64,000 bases of DNA, from assembly GCA_034766995.1 (NCBI GenBank), contig CM068317.1, forward strand, positions 14,759,255 through 14,823,254, read 5' to 3'. The DNA comes from Acanthacorydalis orientalis (Eukaryota; Arthropoda; Insecta; Megaloptera; Corydalidae). Positions 34,391-46,368 of this stretch are shown here, one piece after another. The position numbers were made by a program, and so were the translations under genes. Every line of letters begins with the position of its first letter. The stretch's first letter is position 1. The notes beneath the pieces are model-generated. The model saw only the letters and a list, made by a program, of their open reading frames with translations, ran no database searches and was not told the DNA's origin.

Positions 34391-35379
34391 ATGACATAAA
34401 GAATTTATCCAGTCTGCTGCTTGCCCGATCGTTTCCTTTCCTCTAAAATGAGTTTATACGGAGCGAACTGAACTTTTAATCCTCTGCTGATTGAATCACT
34501 TCTTTCACTATCAAGATCTGTGCTTTCAATAAAATCACTAGATTTTTGAATCATAAATATGAAATCTTTAATGTTCTGGGTTGTAAACAGGTAAGGTGAT
34601 TCTTTTCATCATCTCCTTCGCTGTTCTCTTCTTGGTTTAATTCAATAAGATCATTAGCTCCCAATTCAGAATCGTGTGATTTTAAATGTTTGAGATCTCG
34701 TGTCTTAGCAGAGTGATAAATTAAAAAGGTTCGCATTTGTAATCACCATCAGTATTTCCATCGAATAGCAATGTGAGGGTCTTTAACAGACTTGAAACCG
34801 GCTTTTTTTCTTTCGATATAAATGTAAAATTTTAAAATATTTCACGAATTCAGTAGTTGCTTCCCTATCATTACCAACAGCTTCGCCCACAAACTTAATG
34901 TTGTGTAGATTGTATCTTTTCTTGAATTTATCAAACCAGCCTTTGCTGGAAACAAAAGATAATGATTTTTCTTCATCTCCTTTTTTATTTTACTTTTCAT
35001 TATTTTCTTTTTTCAACTGATTAATAATTGACAAAGCCTTATTTTGTACAGTGCGTGTATCGTTACCAATGTACTTTTTATTATTGTCTTCTATCCACTG
35101 AATTAATAAATTTTCCATTTTCACCATAATAGTATTTCTTGCATATTTCACTATCTTAGAACTTGTCGGTATGGCTTCTTTCCCTGCCATTTAAATAGTG
35201 TCAGCATTTTTTTTAATCCTGCGAATTCTAGACTCGTTACGATTGCACAACCGAGCAACATTATTAATTTTTTCACCTTCTTCTAACGACTGGATAAATT
35301 TTAATTTAACTTCTAACCTTATATAGGTTCTTGTTTTTTTCTTAATCACTTTATTTAATGTGCCCCTTGTTGATGTCAT
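34391..35379 (-). pseudogene. pogo/Tigger-like transposase, DDE domain deleted
   Basis: Starts MTSTRGTLNKVIKKK at ATG 35379 with a CENP-B-type HTH (LEVKLKFIQSLEEGEKINNV, ESRIRRIKKNADTI). One in-frame TAA follows at 35191. The frame then continues as the second HTH (SSKIVKYARNTIMVKMENLL, IQWIEDNN, ALSIINQLKKEN). After shifts it gives KFKKRYNLHNIKFVGEAVGN, then jumps to an acidic C-terminal tail (DLIELNQEENSEGDD). The catalytic core expected between these parts is missing. Only DNA-binding and tail regions remain, interrupted by stops. Confidence 0.7.
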
Positions 35380-35687
35380 TATTTATTAATCTATTGCGTA
35401 TCTGCGGTTTATATTCCGCAACCTCCACATTTTTTTTCTATTTATTTATTTTATTTATTTATTTTTACCACACTACATATGTTTACTACACATTTGTAAA
35501 TAAGATTTATGAATAAATTAAATTGTGGAATTTCCGAATTTGTATAATTACAACGTGCATACAATAAATGATACAATATGATAAATTTATGCATTGTGAT
35601 GATATCTGGTGTCTAGTTGTTTATTTAAAATTTAAAAAAATTTCAACCACGTTGAAGTGAATTCGCATAAATGGAGGAACTATAGTG

Positions 35688-35719
<32 letters not shown>

Positions 35720-35964
35720 CGTGTATGTACAACGCACTAAATAGGTGTACAAAATATAACAGTTATTCGCAAATAAAAAATATTTTAACATACAATAAAA
35801 GTTACGTTTTAATACACTGAACTAATGAAGCTAACCATTCGATGCGTCAGGCCACTGAACAAAATTTGCATTGTGTGTTAGCAAAATACATATGATAGTC
35901 TACATACAGTCTAGTAACGCAAGTATAGTGCATAAATATGAAATATGACACCCAGTGGTATGAA
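35380..35964. other. Non-coding AT-rich stretch
   Basis: Holds a short (TA)n run at 35688-35715. No gene recognised. Part may be the Tigger 5' end. Confidence 0.4.
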
Positions 35965-36141
35965 TAAGAGCGGTTTCACATGAACGTTTGTGGCGCCACA
36001 AAGTGTGGCCTACAACGGAAAATACATTGATATCAACATCCGTTCATACAGAGTCCATATCAATGTATACATTAACCAGTTTGTTTCCAGCTTTCAGCCA
36101 TATTTTGGTAGGCCACAACTTGTCTTGTGAAATCGCTGTAA
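35965..36141. mobile_element. Small hairpin MITE, hAT-like termini
   Basis: Left AGCGGTTTCACATGAAC and, reversed, right AGCGATTTCACAAGAC. GTGGCCTAC also recurs inverted, and ACATTGATAT in the middle pairs with ATATCAATGT. About 175 bp, non-coding. Target duplication not resolved, so hAT is only a suggestion. Confidence 0.5.
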
Positions 36142-36423
36142 GTTGTCCAGATCTCATGATTTCGACATTTGAATGGTGACAGTTTTAAGTACAAATTTAT
36201 GTAGTTATGAAAGATTTACTAGAAAACTACATTATAATAATCTTTATGTAACTGAACAAATAAATTTCAGGGAAGACTCATCCGCATGCATTTTGTTATC
36301 AGTATGATTGGTGTTCAGCTTAACCCATCTTGTCCAAAGAGGTGTTTTAGATCCCTCAAATTATCCTTTACTTATTGAAGTAATTACTCACTACTAGTAT
36401 TAACTCGTTATTTATTGTAATAT

Positions 36424-37190
36424 TAGGTTAGTAGAAAAATAATTTCGGTTTACATGCGGTATCATTTTCATATGAACTATACCCGTTTCGATGGCGATAT
36501 CCTCGACCTGAAAACCCAGAGGTAAAGAAAACTCTCTTCAGATTATTCTGTATTTATTATTCATTAGAGATGATCGAATCGTCATGGAAATATTCATAAA
36601 TCATTATCAAAATGATCAATAATCAGTTAATCACCATTTGTATCAAAATAAGATTTATATTTCGAGAGTGATGATGTGGGTGCGTTACTCATTTGTCAAT
36701 CTTTTTTTATTTTCCTAGCTGTTTTAAGTGGTCCAGAACTGTTTGATAACTAACGCCTAACTTTTCTGCAAGCTCTCGAATTTTTGCGCCTGGTTCTGAT
36801 TCAACTAACACATTCAGTTGGTCGTTATGGACTGTAGAAGGACGGCCGGGATCTTCCTCATCTTCTAGGCTCTCGTCTCCAGCATGAAATTTTTAGAACC
36901 ACCATTACATTGTACGTTCATTAACATTACTCACACGAGCAGTTTCTGCTACTTTTCCATACGTTTTGAACTCCTATAAAAAAATGCTGTTATTTGCTTT
37001 CTTTCCATCTTAAAATCAATAGACCAATTTGAAGCAAAATTAATATAGAAACCAAGGTCGATGTTACTAAAATATAGACCGAAAAATGCACTTTAAAATC
37101 ATGTTAACATTAACACGATTAAATGACACTGAAAAAAGTAAGGTTAGAATTCAGAAAACAAAAACCGCAATTATTTTCGTACCAAGGTAA
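36424..37190 (-). mobile_element. Mariner deletion derivative, copy C
   Basis: Flanked by TA (36422-36423, 37191-37192). Its ends match those of copies A, B and D (TTAGGTTAGTAGAAAAATAA on one side, diverged TTACCTTGGTACGAAAATAA on the other). The minus strand keeps the N-terminal mariner region (a segment matching LAEKLGVSYQTVLDHLKT) but no catalytic domain. About 240 bp of unrelated sequence sits near the 3' join, making it longer (767 bp) than its sisters. Confidence 0.7.
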
Positions 37191-38126
37191 TAGTTTTAGA
37201 ATAAAGCAACAATTGAACGTAAGTTTATCAACTTCTTAATATTTTGCAACTCTTTTATACATTCTTAAATAGAATAAACTCCTTTGATCATTTATTCTCT
37301 ACGTTTTATTATGAAAATATCCAAGATAATTTCATACAATTTATTATATTGTAAAGAACAGAATTAAGAAATGTATTGTTTAGTTTGATAATATTTTTTG
37401 TGATTAAAGCGTGAACACTTTTTAAGACATTACGAACAAATGTGAGTTTTGTATATAATCAGCATGATTTTAATGTAATAGGATCTCAAGTGTTCTTTCA
37501 CATATTGGAATCAAAGAACGATTTGTCGTTTCCAAGTCGATTCCGCGGCTTCTCAGACAGACAACGTACAATGCACATGTCCGATCGATTGTTACCAGGC
37601 GACTTTCATTCATCTTTCTCACTCTTTAATGTATGCTAAACCGAATTCCGTTGTCGTTTTCGATTCTCGGAACTCGGCACGTCGAACTACCCATACGAGT
37701 ATCGTGCACGGTGTAAACGATCTCTTTACAGCCAATGTCTTGCGCCGATAACAATTGATACTCATGGGTTCAAGATAAAGAAAAAGACGAATCGACGAAG
37801 AATAAACGTTCCATACAAATATGTGCGAATCTCTGCCAAGTATGGCAAAAGAAAAAAAAAGCAAACGAAACATAGTCGTTTTGATAAATTTCAAACGTCT
37901 ATATGATTCGTACAGAATTTGAATATCAATAATCCTGATTGACGAGTATTGACGCCTTGATGATTATTATCATATTGTCGAATGTACTTTTGTCAATATA
38001 TTGGACAGCACACATTGTATAACAACGTTCGCTATACGTCCCTGAAAACGATGTACTTGTGGAAAAGCTTTCCAACTTTTATTATTCTGTACATAAACAC
38101 ATACAAATGCATACACACTCGTGGGT
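37191..38126. other. No assigned gene; GC-richer patch at 37500-37880
   Basis: Sequence from about 37500 to 37880 is more balanced than its surroundings, and a frame of 91 codons is open on the minus strand, but no domain is recognisable. It could be old transposon or regulatory sequence. Confidence 0.3.
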
Positions 38127-38372
<246 letters not shown>

Positions 38373-38374
38373 TG

Positions 38375-38565
38375 ATTCAATTTAGGCTTCCACATGAAAG
38401 TATTACAAATATCTCAAAATTAAAAAAATCATGTTATTTTTTATTTAGTATTTTAGTTCAGTTCAATAAAATATAATTGAAATAAAATACAAAATAAAAA
38501 AAAAGACATGATTTTTTTTAATTTTTGAGATTTTTGAATACTTTATGTGGAACCCTGAATTGAAT
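38375..38565. mobile_element. Fold-back MITE, about 80 bp arms
   Basis: ATTCAATTTAGGCTTCCACA, AAAGTATT and ATCATGT on the left are mirrored on the right (TGTGGAACCCTGAATTGAAT and so on). Nearly the whole 190 bp forms one hairpin, lying between two TA tracts (the second at 38577-38614). Confidence 0.75.
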
Positions 38566-38624
38566 ACGTGTTTGTGTATATATATATATATATATATACA
38601 CATATATACACATACATATTTATA

Positions 38625-40675
38625 TTAACACTAGTACTACCAAGCCCGTCATTTTGACGGTTTTCAGATTTCATGCTTTAAAAATATTAATATAAGGTAT
38701 TTATTGTTCTTGGAATTTATGACGGCTTTTAATAAAATATAAGAACAGTTACATGTTCCTATTCAGTTTCCACTCACCCACTTTGACTTCCATAATCTGT
38801 CTGGCCTACACCTAATTATACCGAAACCGTCGAGATGACGGGCTTAGCAATTTCAAAGTTTATAATAAGTTATGGACCATCTATGAAACGATAGACTTCA
38901 ATACGTATTTACATTCATTTATACATCGCTTCCAGACATTTTCTGAAAATTTAAACATTTGTCATATGAAGACTATATCGAATAAACTACAATCTTCATA
39001 TGGCAACCCCAGCAATCTCCCTCCCTCTAACCGTTATAAGTGGATTTATTTTGTTCCGATTATGATTTTATTTCAGTTTAGGACTAATAGCTCCAACTAT
39101 TAGATGTAATCAAGACGCAATGATTATCAGTTGTATTTCTAATGTGATAAAAGTTCTTGTTGAAAAGTGTATTCTGTGAAAAACATATAATAATATTTTT
39201 ACAGCGAATTGAAATTTATTTTTGGTATATCCTAGGCAATTATGAAACGATTTCCAGGAAGGAAAAAATTATTAGGAGAATTGAAAAAAACTAACTAGTA
39301 TAAATGTAGACTGTTCGAATACTAAGTCAAGTAATAATGATTTAGAGATATCTTACGTGGAAAATAAAACTGATTTTTCAGACTTTGAAGGAGCTGAAGA
39401 TGAAATTGAAGTACGAGATATCGAACAAAGTGAAGACGAAGAAGATGAAAATGAAGTTTCAGAAAGTGAAGATGAAATTCCCCAAAAGAGCTACAAATGC
39501 AGAAAGCAATTGCGTATTTGTTCAGATCTTGAATTGGATAGCGAAACCGAAAAAAGCCAGCAGATGGACACTGCTGCCGATGATACTGAATGGGAAAAAT
39601 TATTGGATGGTCGTATTGATAGATTGATATCATATACCATATTCATTGACTCTTCGGGCCCGACTGTTTATGCGAAGCGAAATATAATGCTTGGTAATTT
39701 TAGTAGTGCATTTCGACTCCTAATTGATAATCGAATGATGAGCATATAAAAGCTTGCACTGAGCTAGAGGCCAGTAACATTTTACAGAAGGACTGGGAAT
39801 TTACTATTGAAGAATTATATGCTTTTATAGCCATTTTGTATGTTTTTTTCTCCACAATTCTCTATGAATCAAATAATATTGTTCTAATACTTTACAAAAG
39901 TAAACCTTGTAAAAAAGTATTACTTCTTAGCACTAAACATAAATTTGTGAAGATTGCTTCTAATCGAAAACGAGTTCCTGGACTGTATCGTTTTACAATA
40001 AGACTAAGTTTTGAGTAGATGTAATTGACTAAATGGCCCGCAAGTATGGTGTAAAAGCAGGGTCACGTAGATGGCCCTCGCAGGTATTTTATAATGTTTT
40101 GGACTTGGTAGCAATCAATGCGTGGATTTTATACAGAGAAACTTGTGATGAAAATATAACTAGAAAACAATTTTTGTTTCAATTGTCCGACGAACTCGCT
40201 AGTGAATACAGTAGCAGCAGAAAGGAAGTCACTTCCTAAAAACACGAACGGAAAGCAATGGACTGTACTCCGGAAAACTTCAAGAAAAGTTCTCGTGAAC
40301 GTAAATCTTGCCAAATTCGATTGTGCAACAAAAATAGAGCGAATTATACCTGTAATGAATGCAACAAATATGTTTTTGGCAAGTGTTCATCTAAAATAAC
40401 ATGTATTTGTAAAATATGTGCCTCATAGTTATATTCATACATATGTATATATCCAATGTTTAATATTTAAAATGCAAATAGAAACTGTTTGTTCGATTTT
40501 TTTTTATTGAAAATTAATGAGTTATTACATTAAATATCGTTTTTTCTTCAATTATATTCTTTAATTTACATAAACCGAGCCAAAATGTACAATGACTGAC
40601 ATGATCAAAAATCCGTCAATTTGACGGGTGTAGTAAAACTAGGTTTATATTAAACGTCGGTAGTTGCAGTGTTAA
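38625..40675 (+). mobile_element. piggyBac element, internally deleted, TTAA flanks
   Basis: TTAA at 38625-38628 and 40672-40675. Both ends start TTAACACT and share ACTACC shortly after. Close to each end is a palindrome of the form CCGTC-N5-GACGG (38645 on the left, about 40613 on the right). The left one is repeated inverted at 38824-38843, so the first 220 bp is itself a near-hairpin. The interior holds the transposase remnant described separately. Confidence 0.8.
39242..40428 (+). pseudogene. piggyBac (PGBD4-like) transposase, core deleted
   Basis: ATG 39242 opens MKRFPGRKKLLGELKKTN, then a frameshift leads into a long acidic region (TDFSDFEGAEDEIEVRDIEQ, SEDEEDENEVSESEDE), usual at piggyBac N-termini. 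EFTIEELYAFIAILYV marks the start of the DDE domain. It is followed at once by the late part, KPCKKVLLLSTKHK, then DVIDQMARKYGVKAGSRRWP after shifts, WPSQVFYNVLDLVAINAWIL, and a C-terminal zinc ribbon (CNKNRANYTCNECNKYV, KCSSK, CICKIC, stop 40426). The intervening catalytic core is gone, so the protein could not cut DNA. Confidence 0.8.
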
Positions 40676-40789
40676 TGTATTTTTATGTGTGTGTATGGTT
40701 ATACGAATTAAAATTCATTTAAGTTGTACTAAGTTGCATATAGCACTTTCACTAAGTTGCACTTTCACCAGTCGTTATCCACTGCTTTG
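40676..40789. other. Short non-coding gap
   Basis: AT-rich with a small (GT)n run. Confidence 0.4.
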
Positions 40790-40990
40790 ACTACTGCTTC
40801 GATTCACATGTGTAGTGGATCCATGTTTCATCCACGGTGATGAATCGTCGCAAAAAGCCCTGCTCGTTTTTTTCAATTTTTTCAACAACTGCTACAATGC
40901 TTACTTCAAACATTTGTAGAACATGAACAAGACGTCTCTTCTGGCTGAAATTTCGCCTCTGCTAGTTTGAAAAGCGACACTTGATAGCCG
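40790..40990 (-). pseudogene. Mariner-like transposase fragment around Asp 1
   Basis: The minus strand reads EQGFLRRFITVDETWIHY, the block with the first catalytic aspartate in mariner lineages like those at 57.4-59.3 kb. Only about 30-60 residues are recognisable. Confidence 0.6.
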
Positions 40991-42969
40991 TGACGTCACC
41001 AAGTAAATGGTGGCGCCATCTCATGAAATTTATCAAACGACCTACGTAGTCTCTGAAGTTATTTTTATTTAAAATAAAATTGTTTTTTCTTTCTTTTTAA
41101 ATTCAAAAGATTTCATGAATTTTCTTGTAATTTCCTATACAAAGATTGAGAAGTTGTAACAAGTCTTCCCTAAGGCTTTCCAAATATTAAAAGAAAATTA
41201 TTATTATATTAAAATAAATTTAAATAAGAACATTTTCATTGTAATCATAACGTTATTAAGATCATTGTTTTGAATTTATTGTCTTTGAATTTATACGAGT
41301 CACTTGCGTCTCAATTTTAAATACTCTTAGATAAATTGTATCGAAAAATATCAACATATTTGTTGGCATTCATTGTTTCTTTAATAAATGCTAGCTTTAT
41401 CATCTCGCACAATATCAATCACACTTAAACTATGACATTGTTTTACCGCTTATACTTATATTTTTTTCGTTGAGATGATTGATTCTTTGTTTCTTTACAT
41501 TTCCTACTCGCTACAATTCTCGACCCCCGGGGGCTCGTCCCTGCTCGGTTCGCTCACTCTCGTTAAGTGTTTACATTTTTTAAATGAAAAACGAAATAAA
41601 GATTTTATTTATTGCATTTTATTTTTATGATTTTAAATGAAACCGTGCAAATAGTATTACTGGAAACAAAACTTATTGTCAACTCATTTTAAAATTTCTA
41701 TGTACACCATATTCGTAATTGATTCGTGTTTTTCTGTACACTAGAACTTGATACGCTGTTTAGAGGTAAATATTGAGAGACAATCATACAGCTGGCCGTG
41801 TCCGAATACTGTTTCATCAGAATCGACATACATGATGATTCGTGAAACATCGGAAATGATCGGGAATAAAAATTGTTAAAGTGCTACTTGGTAACGTGGA
41901 GTGGGCAAAGCTGCGTTGCAAAGATGGCTTACACAAAAAAAACATTTGTTTTATGGAAATGTTACAATGGAATTATTTTTTATATATAGAAATATATTTT
42001 CTTCTGACAATCAAATGTAAACAGATTGAGATATCTTTTGGTGGACAATAAAATATTTAGCCACAGTATCATCGAATTTTCTATTTCAGACTTTGTATAT
42101 TTAATTGTCCTGTTTCAGTGATGTACGGTTTCTTTCTCAGTGCTTTTCCAAAATTTTGTTTATTGTGTAATCAATTTCACACTGATAAATCGCTGATATT
42201 TTGGTGATATTTATTGTTAGTATAAGAACTTGAAGTTATTACTTCACATTATTACAATATAACAACGCAACCCTACGATGCAACAAATTTAGGCGGCCTG
42301 CGTATATTTTATTTTAGTGATTTCCATTCGTTTATACTTTTTTTACAACGTCTCTTAGAGTTGAAATATTCTAATTAAATATTTTTGGGATTTGGCGATA
42401 ACTTTTGATTTGAAAATACAAAAGTCTAATGTGGCTGCGTCGAGATTCAGATAACTCTGATTTTTTAGATATATAATCTTTTTTAGTAAAGTGAGCTCAG
42501 ACTGGCGAGTAATAAGTTTAATATAAGTTATAGCCAAACGTTTTATACACGAGCTCATAACTTTGCGCAGGTATAGTGAACTTTGCGCATGCGTATTCTG
42601 TGCCTTCAGTTATACGAGTTGTATCGAAACCTCTAACTATGATTTCTACGACAATACAGACCTCAATCTAGCTACGTGTACATCAGAAGTAGAAGGTTTT
42701 TTGTGAGTACTATGGAGCTGCACTAGCTGAATTGCGAGAAATCGTCTCGTCAAAACATTAAAAAAAATGTCTCCCATACTAAAGTCGTTGATTTCGAGAT
42801 ACGAACAAGTAATTTCAGTAACGCAAGTATTGATCTTAATGGTCGGTACTCGTAGTGTGGGAGGGGAAAAAGTATCCGATTACATATTGATAATCGAAAA
42901 GAAATGGACATTACGCAATGTGAGTAAATATGAAGCAGTGTGGAGACATTAAGTGTACTGAAAGCACCG
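40991..42969. other. Long stretch without recognised genes
   Basis: AT-rich. Notable only for a GC-rich islet at 41515-41570 (CCCCCGGGGG palindrome, and GAGAGTGAGCGAA on the minus strand shared with 62980). Frames at 42355-42558 and 42767-42952 have no domain. Confidence 0.4.
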
Positions 42970-43195
42970 TGCCGTCGTTAAATTTCTTACAGCTGAAAAC
43001 GTGTCACTCGCAAATAATCATAGATCGATAAAAACATTTTATAGTGATCATTGCATGAACATATCTACTGTAAATCGTGAGAATAAAAATAAAAATTTGA
43101 TCATGGTAATGCCGATTTAAAAGACGAACCTCCTTCAGACAGATCTGTCATGGCAAGTGATCAAAGACTTTATCTGATTGAAATATTCGACGTGT
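42970..43195 (+). pseudogene. Mariner-like N-terminal HTH fragment
   Basis: Reads AVVKFLTAENVSLANNHRSI, KTFYSDHCMNISTVNR and, after a shift, DADLKDEPPSDRSVMASDQR. This is the first helix-turn-helix (HTH_48-type) and linker of a mariner-like transposase. It stops just before a (TA)n array at 43210. Confidence 0.6.
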
Positions 43196-43207
43196 TTTAT
43201 TTTAACA

Positions 43208-43209
<2 letters not shown>

Positions 43210-43255
<46 letters not shown>
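43210..43255. repeat. (TA)n microsatellite
   Basis: About 46 bp of TA. Confidence 0.95.
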
Positions 43256-43258
<3 letters not shown>

Positions 43259-43448
43259 TTTATTTTGATAAACAAGTCGAAATAAAATTTAACTATGGTC
43301 TCAGTAAAATGATTTTTATCTGTGTTTTTAACTGTAATGTAACTGTACGAAACAATTATTAAACTACTCTTTTTGAATAGGAATTTAAGCTATTTTTTTG
43401 ATATTGTAGTACATGTGTTCTTTACTGCACATTAAATCGTATCGATTA

Positions 43449-43501
43449 TTAACCCTTTGCGCTCCATTGTCCAGTCCCAGAGGAACTGAACAATAGGAGC
43501 G
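43449..43501. repeat. Orphan TTAA end with hairpin
   Basis: TTAACCCTTTGCGCTCC, then an imperfect hairpin: CGCTCCATTGTCCAGT (43460-43475) pairs with ACTGAACAATAGGAGCG (43485-43501). Looks like one end of a piggyBac-type element. No mirrored right end found. Confidence 0.45.
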
Positions 43502-43769
43502 AAGAAAAATATTGAAAATGTCATTGGCGGTACTGCAGGTATTGTTGTTGAAAAAAAATCGTAGGCAGCTCGTAACAGAGCTTATATGAAATTTTCGAAA
43601 CAATAATAACTTTACCATATGAAATTCGTCTAGTGCCCTGTCTCTCATTTGGAGAAATATTGTTTTAATGACATATTCGTAAGCGTTTGGCACACATATA
43701 CTAGCGTTTCGAATTAGGGGGTGATTCGAATGCAAGTGCGCAAACAGGGTGTGTTTTTAATTTATAATT

Positions 43770-43820
43770 TGGGTTCGGGCGCTAATGACCTCTGTTGTCG
43801 ATGCGCCTTAAATTCCCAAT
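43770..43820. repeat. Dispersed hairpin repeat, copy 1
   Basis: GGGCGC (43777-43782) pairs with GCGCCT (43803-43808) across a 20-base loop containing TAATGACCT and TGTCGAT. A second copy at 50542-50590 has the same spacing and a compensated stem. Confidence 0.6.
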
Positions 43821-44070
43821 AACCAACCATCGTCTAGTACCGATAATTATGAAAGGCTGAACAGAAAACCACATATATTAATACGCGAACCACAAAAAAA
43901 ATATGAAGATTGCATCGTTGGCTCAAATCGAAATATAGTTGGTGGAAAATAAACAAACTATGTTTGTGAAACATGTACGATGAAATCTGGACTTCATGTG
44001 GGAAATTATTTTAAAAGATACCATACATTATCTAATTTTAAATTATAATATGTTTTCGTAAGAGAAAATA
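43821..44070. other. Non-coding stretch
   Basis: No gene recognised. Confidence 0.4.
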
Positions 44071-45285
44071 TTGGCTCAGTGCAAAGTTCGTATACGATTT
44101 GAAATTGAACGCTTTTATTAATCAATTATGTATTCACAATCGTTTTCTCCGATCATTTTCCAACGCTCAGATAGCTGCTGGATTCCTAGTTCGTAAAATC
44201 TGCGAGGTTTTCGGTAAAAAAAGGCGGTGAGGTGGTTTTTGACAGCCTCCACGGTGTCAATTTTTTTATCGTTTAAACTGTTCTTCAGCGACCGGAACAA
44301 ATAATAATACGAAGGTGCAATATCAGAAGACTACAGTGGATGCGATATGATTTCCCATTTCAACTGCTTTATTTTTTGCAGTCAGTTTTACGTTGTCGTG
44401 GTGGATGATGAATTCCTTGCGATTGGCCAAAATCGGACGCTTTTCTTTAATTGATGCGTTCAGTTTGGTTAGTTGTTGACAGTACTTCTCCTTAGTAATC
44501 GTTTCACCTTGTGGGATCAGCTCAAAATAAACAACACTTTTACAATCCACCACACACAAAGCAACACCTTCGTCGGATGCAAGCCAGGCTTTGGCGACTG
44601 GTTCTTCCCCTTCATTCGCTGGTTTCCACGTTCGTCTGCATCGGGCGTTGTTGTACGGGATCCATTTTTCATCATTAGTCACTAACCGATCCAAAAAAGG
44701 CTATCTGCTGATGCATTCAAGCAAAGAAACTGCTGAAGAGATGCGATCAAACTTTGTTTGTATCAGACCACGAGTGCGCGGCACCCACGTATCGACCTTC
44801 AACGTAAACCTCATCTCTCGAAAATGCCAAAATGCAGTCGATCTGTCAACGTCTAGTGTTTCGGCAACCTCTTCCGTCGAAATGTTTGAGTTATTGTCAA
44901 TTGAAGTGTCCAAAACGGGGTTGATCTTCGACGTAAAAATCGCCAAGTTCAAATTTATTAAACCATTTCTTCACAGTTGGAAGTGATGGTGCATAGTCCA
45001 AGTAAATCTCTTGAATATTTTTCGTTGTCGCGTCAATGGTGACTCTCTTCAGAAACTAGTACAACATAATATGACGAAAGTGTATCTTTTCGTTGTCCAT
45101 TTTCAAAAAAAAATTCTTATACAGAAATCGAATCAAAACAAATGTGTCTGGTGCTCAAATGACAGTTGTAAATGTCACCTTTCAAATGATATAGAATAAG
45201 AATTTATTTTAATCACGAACGCCGCCTTGTGACTTTCGTAACACCACCTATTGAATCGTATACGAACTTTTGGACTGAAATCGGA
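44071..45285 (-). mobile_element. Mariner, full length with TIRs, catalytic site mutated
   Basis: TA flanks at 44069-44070 and 45286-45287. Ends share GTTCGTATACGATT in inverted orientation, preceded by CAGTGCAAA or CAGTCCAAAA. The 1215 bp encode, on the minus strand, an N-terminal HTH (TTKNIQEIYLDYAPSLPTVK, KKWFNKFELGDF), ISTEEVAETLDVDRSTAFWH, TNDEKWIPYNNARCRRTW (Asp 1), VVYFELIPQGETITKEKYCQ, HHDN (Asp 2), then SDIAPSYYYLFRSL where APSDYYLF is expected, so Asp 3 is Tyr. It ends LSERWKMIGENDCEYI. A frameshift and stops also interrupt it. Inactive. Confidence 0.85.
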
Positions 45286-45287
45286 TA

Positions 45288-45560
45288 TATGTACACATTG
45301 CAGTTATGTTTCATTCTATTTATTCAAATTTATTTATTTTATTTTTAAAATTACTGTACACCTAGCTACCAACACTGATAAAATCAATGGACTGCAAAGG
45401 ATATAACGATTAGTGATTCAGTTTTCTCTTAATTGTAGTGATTATATAAACACTTTTAAGCAAATTTGTTTTAAAGATTTTATAAAAACTATGCAGTATA
45501 TTTTTGTTTCCGATTGAATGTTTTTATTCTACTACTAAAAATGATTTATATTTAGTAGTT

Positions 45561-45596
<36 letters not shown>

Positions 45597-46122
45597 CAAT
45601 TGAATAGCAAACAGAAAATAATATGCGAATAGAAAAAATTATGTAAGCTGATATTGTATAAGGTGGATTTTAAGAAATCGAAAACTTCTATCGTTCAAGA
45701 AATAATTTTTGACACTGAATACAACACTATAGTTCTGTTTATCTTCATTGTAAGGAAAAAAACACCCAGAGTCAATTAAACGTCAACAGTGGCGCTACCC
45801 ACACTAGCACGGAACCGTTTGAGTCTTGCGGCGTTTGTCTAGCCGAATATTATATTAAACCAACCGATCCGACTCACCCACTACGCATTAATCAATTAAG
45901 GCGATAAAAGGCTCGTTGTCACGCCATCAAATATTTACATTCGTCTATTCTTCGTCACAGGAGAAAATAAAGGACACGTACACAAACACCTTATGTTTAT
46001 ATCTCATTACGTGTTTTATTTTCATCATTTTCTATAATCATATTCATAGTTCGATTCGTTCATATTATAATAATAAAATTTTGAGATGTACAAATTTAAT
46101 AAAATTAAGTATGAACAATAAT

Positions 46123-46125
<3 letters not shown>
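45288..46125. other. No gene; small GC-richer patch
   Basis: Has a (TA)n run at 45565-45594 and a more balanced segment at 45780-45930. No domain recognised. Confidence 0.35.
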
Positions 46126-46210
<85 letters not shown>

Positions 46211-46263
46211 ATATATATACGAGTATGTATGTATGTATATATATATATATATATGTATGTATA

Positions 46264-46299
<36 letters not shown>

Positions 46300-46318
46300 C
46301 ATATATATACACATATAT

Positions 46319-46355
<37 letters not shown>
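46126..46355. repeat. (TA)n microsatellite at the 3' end of the RTE element
   Basis: About 230 bp of TA with TATG and TACA interruptions, joined directly to the LINE's GATGATGATGAG tail. Confidence 0.95.
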
Positions 46356-46357
<2 letters not shown>

Positions 46358-46368
46358 CATCATCATCT

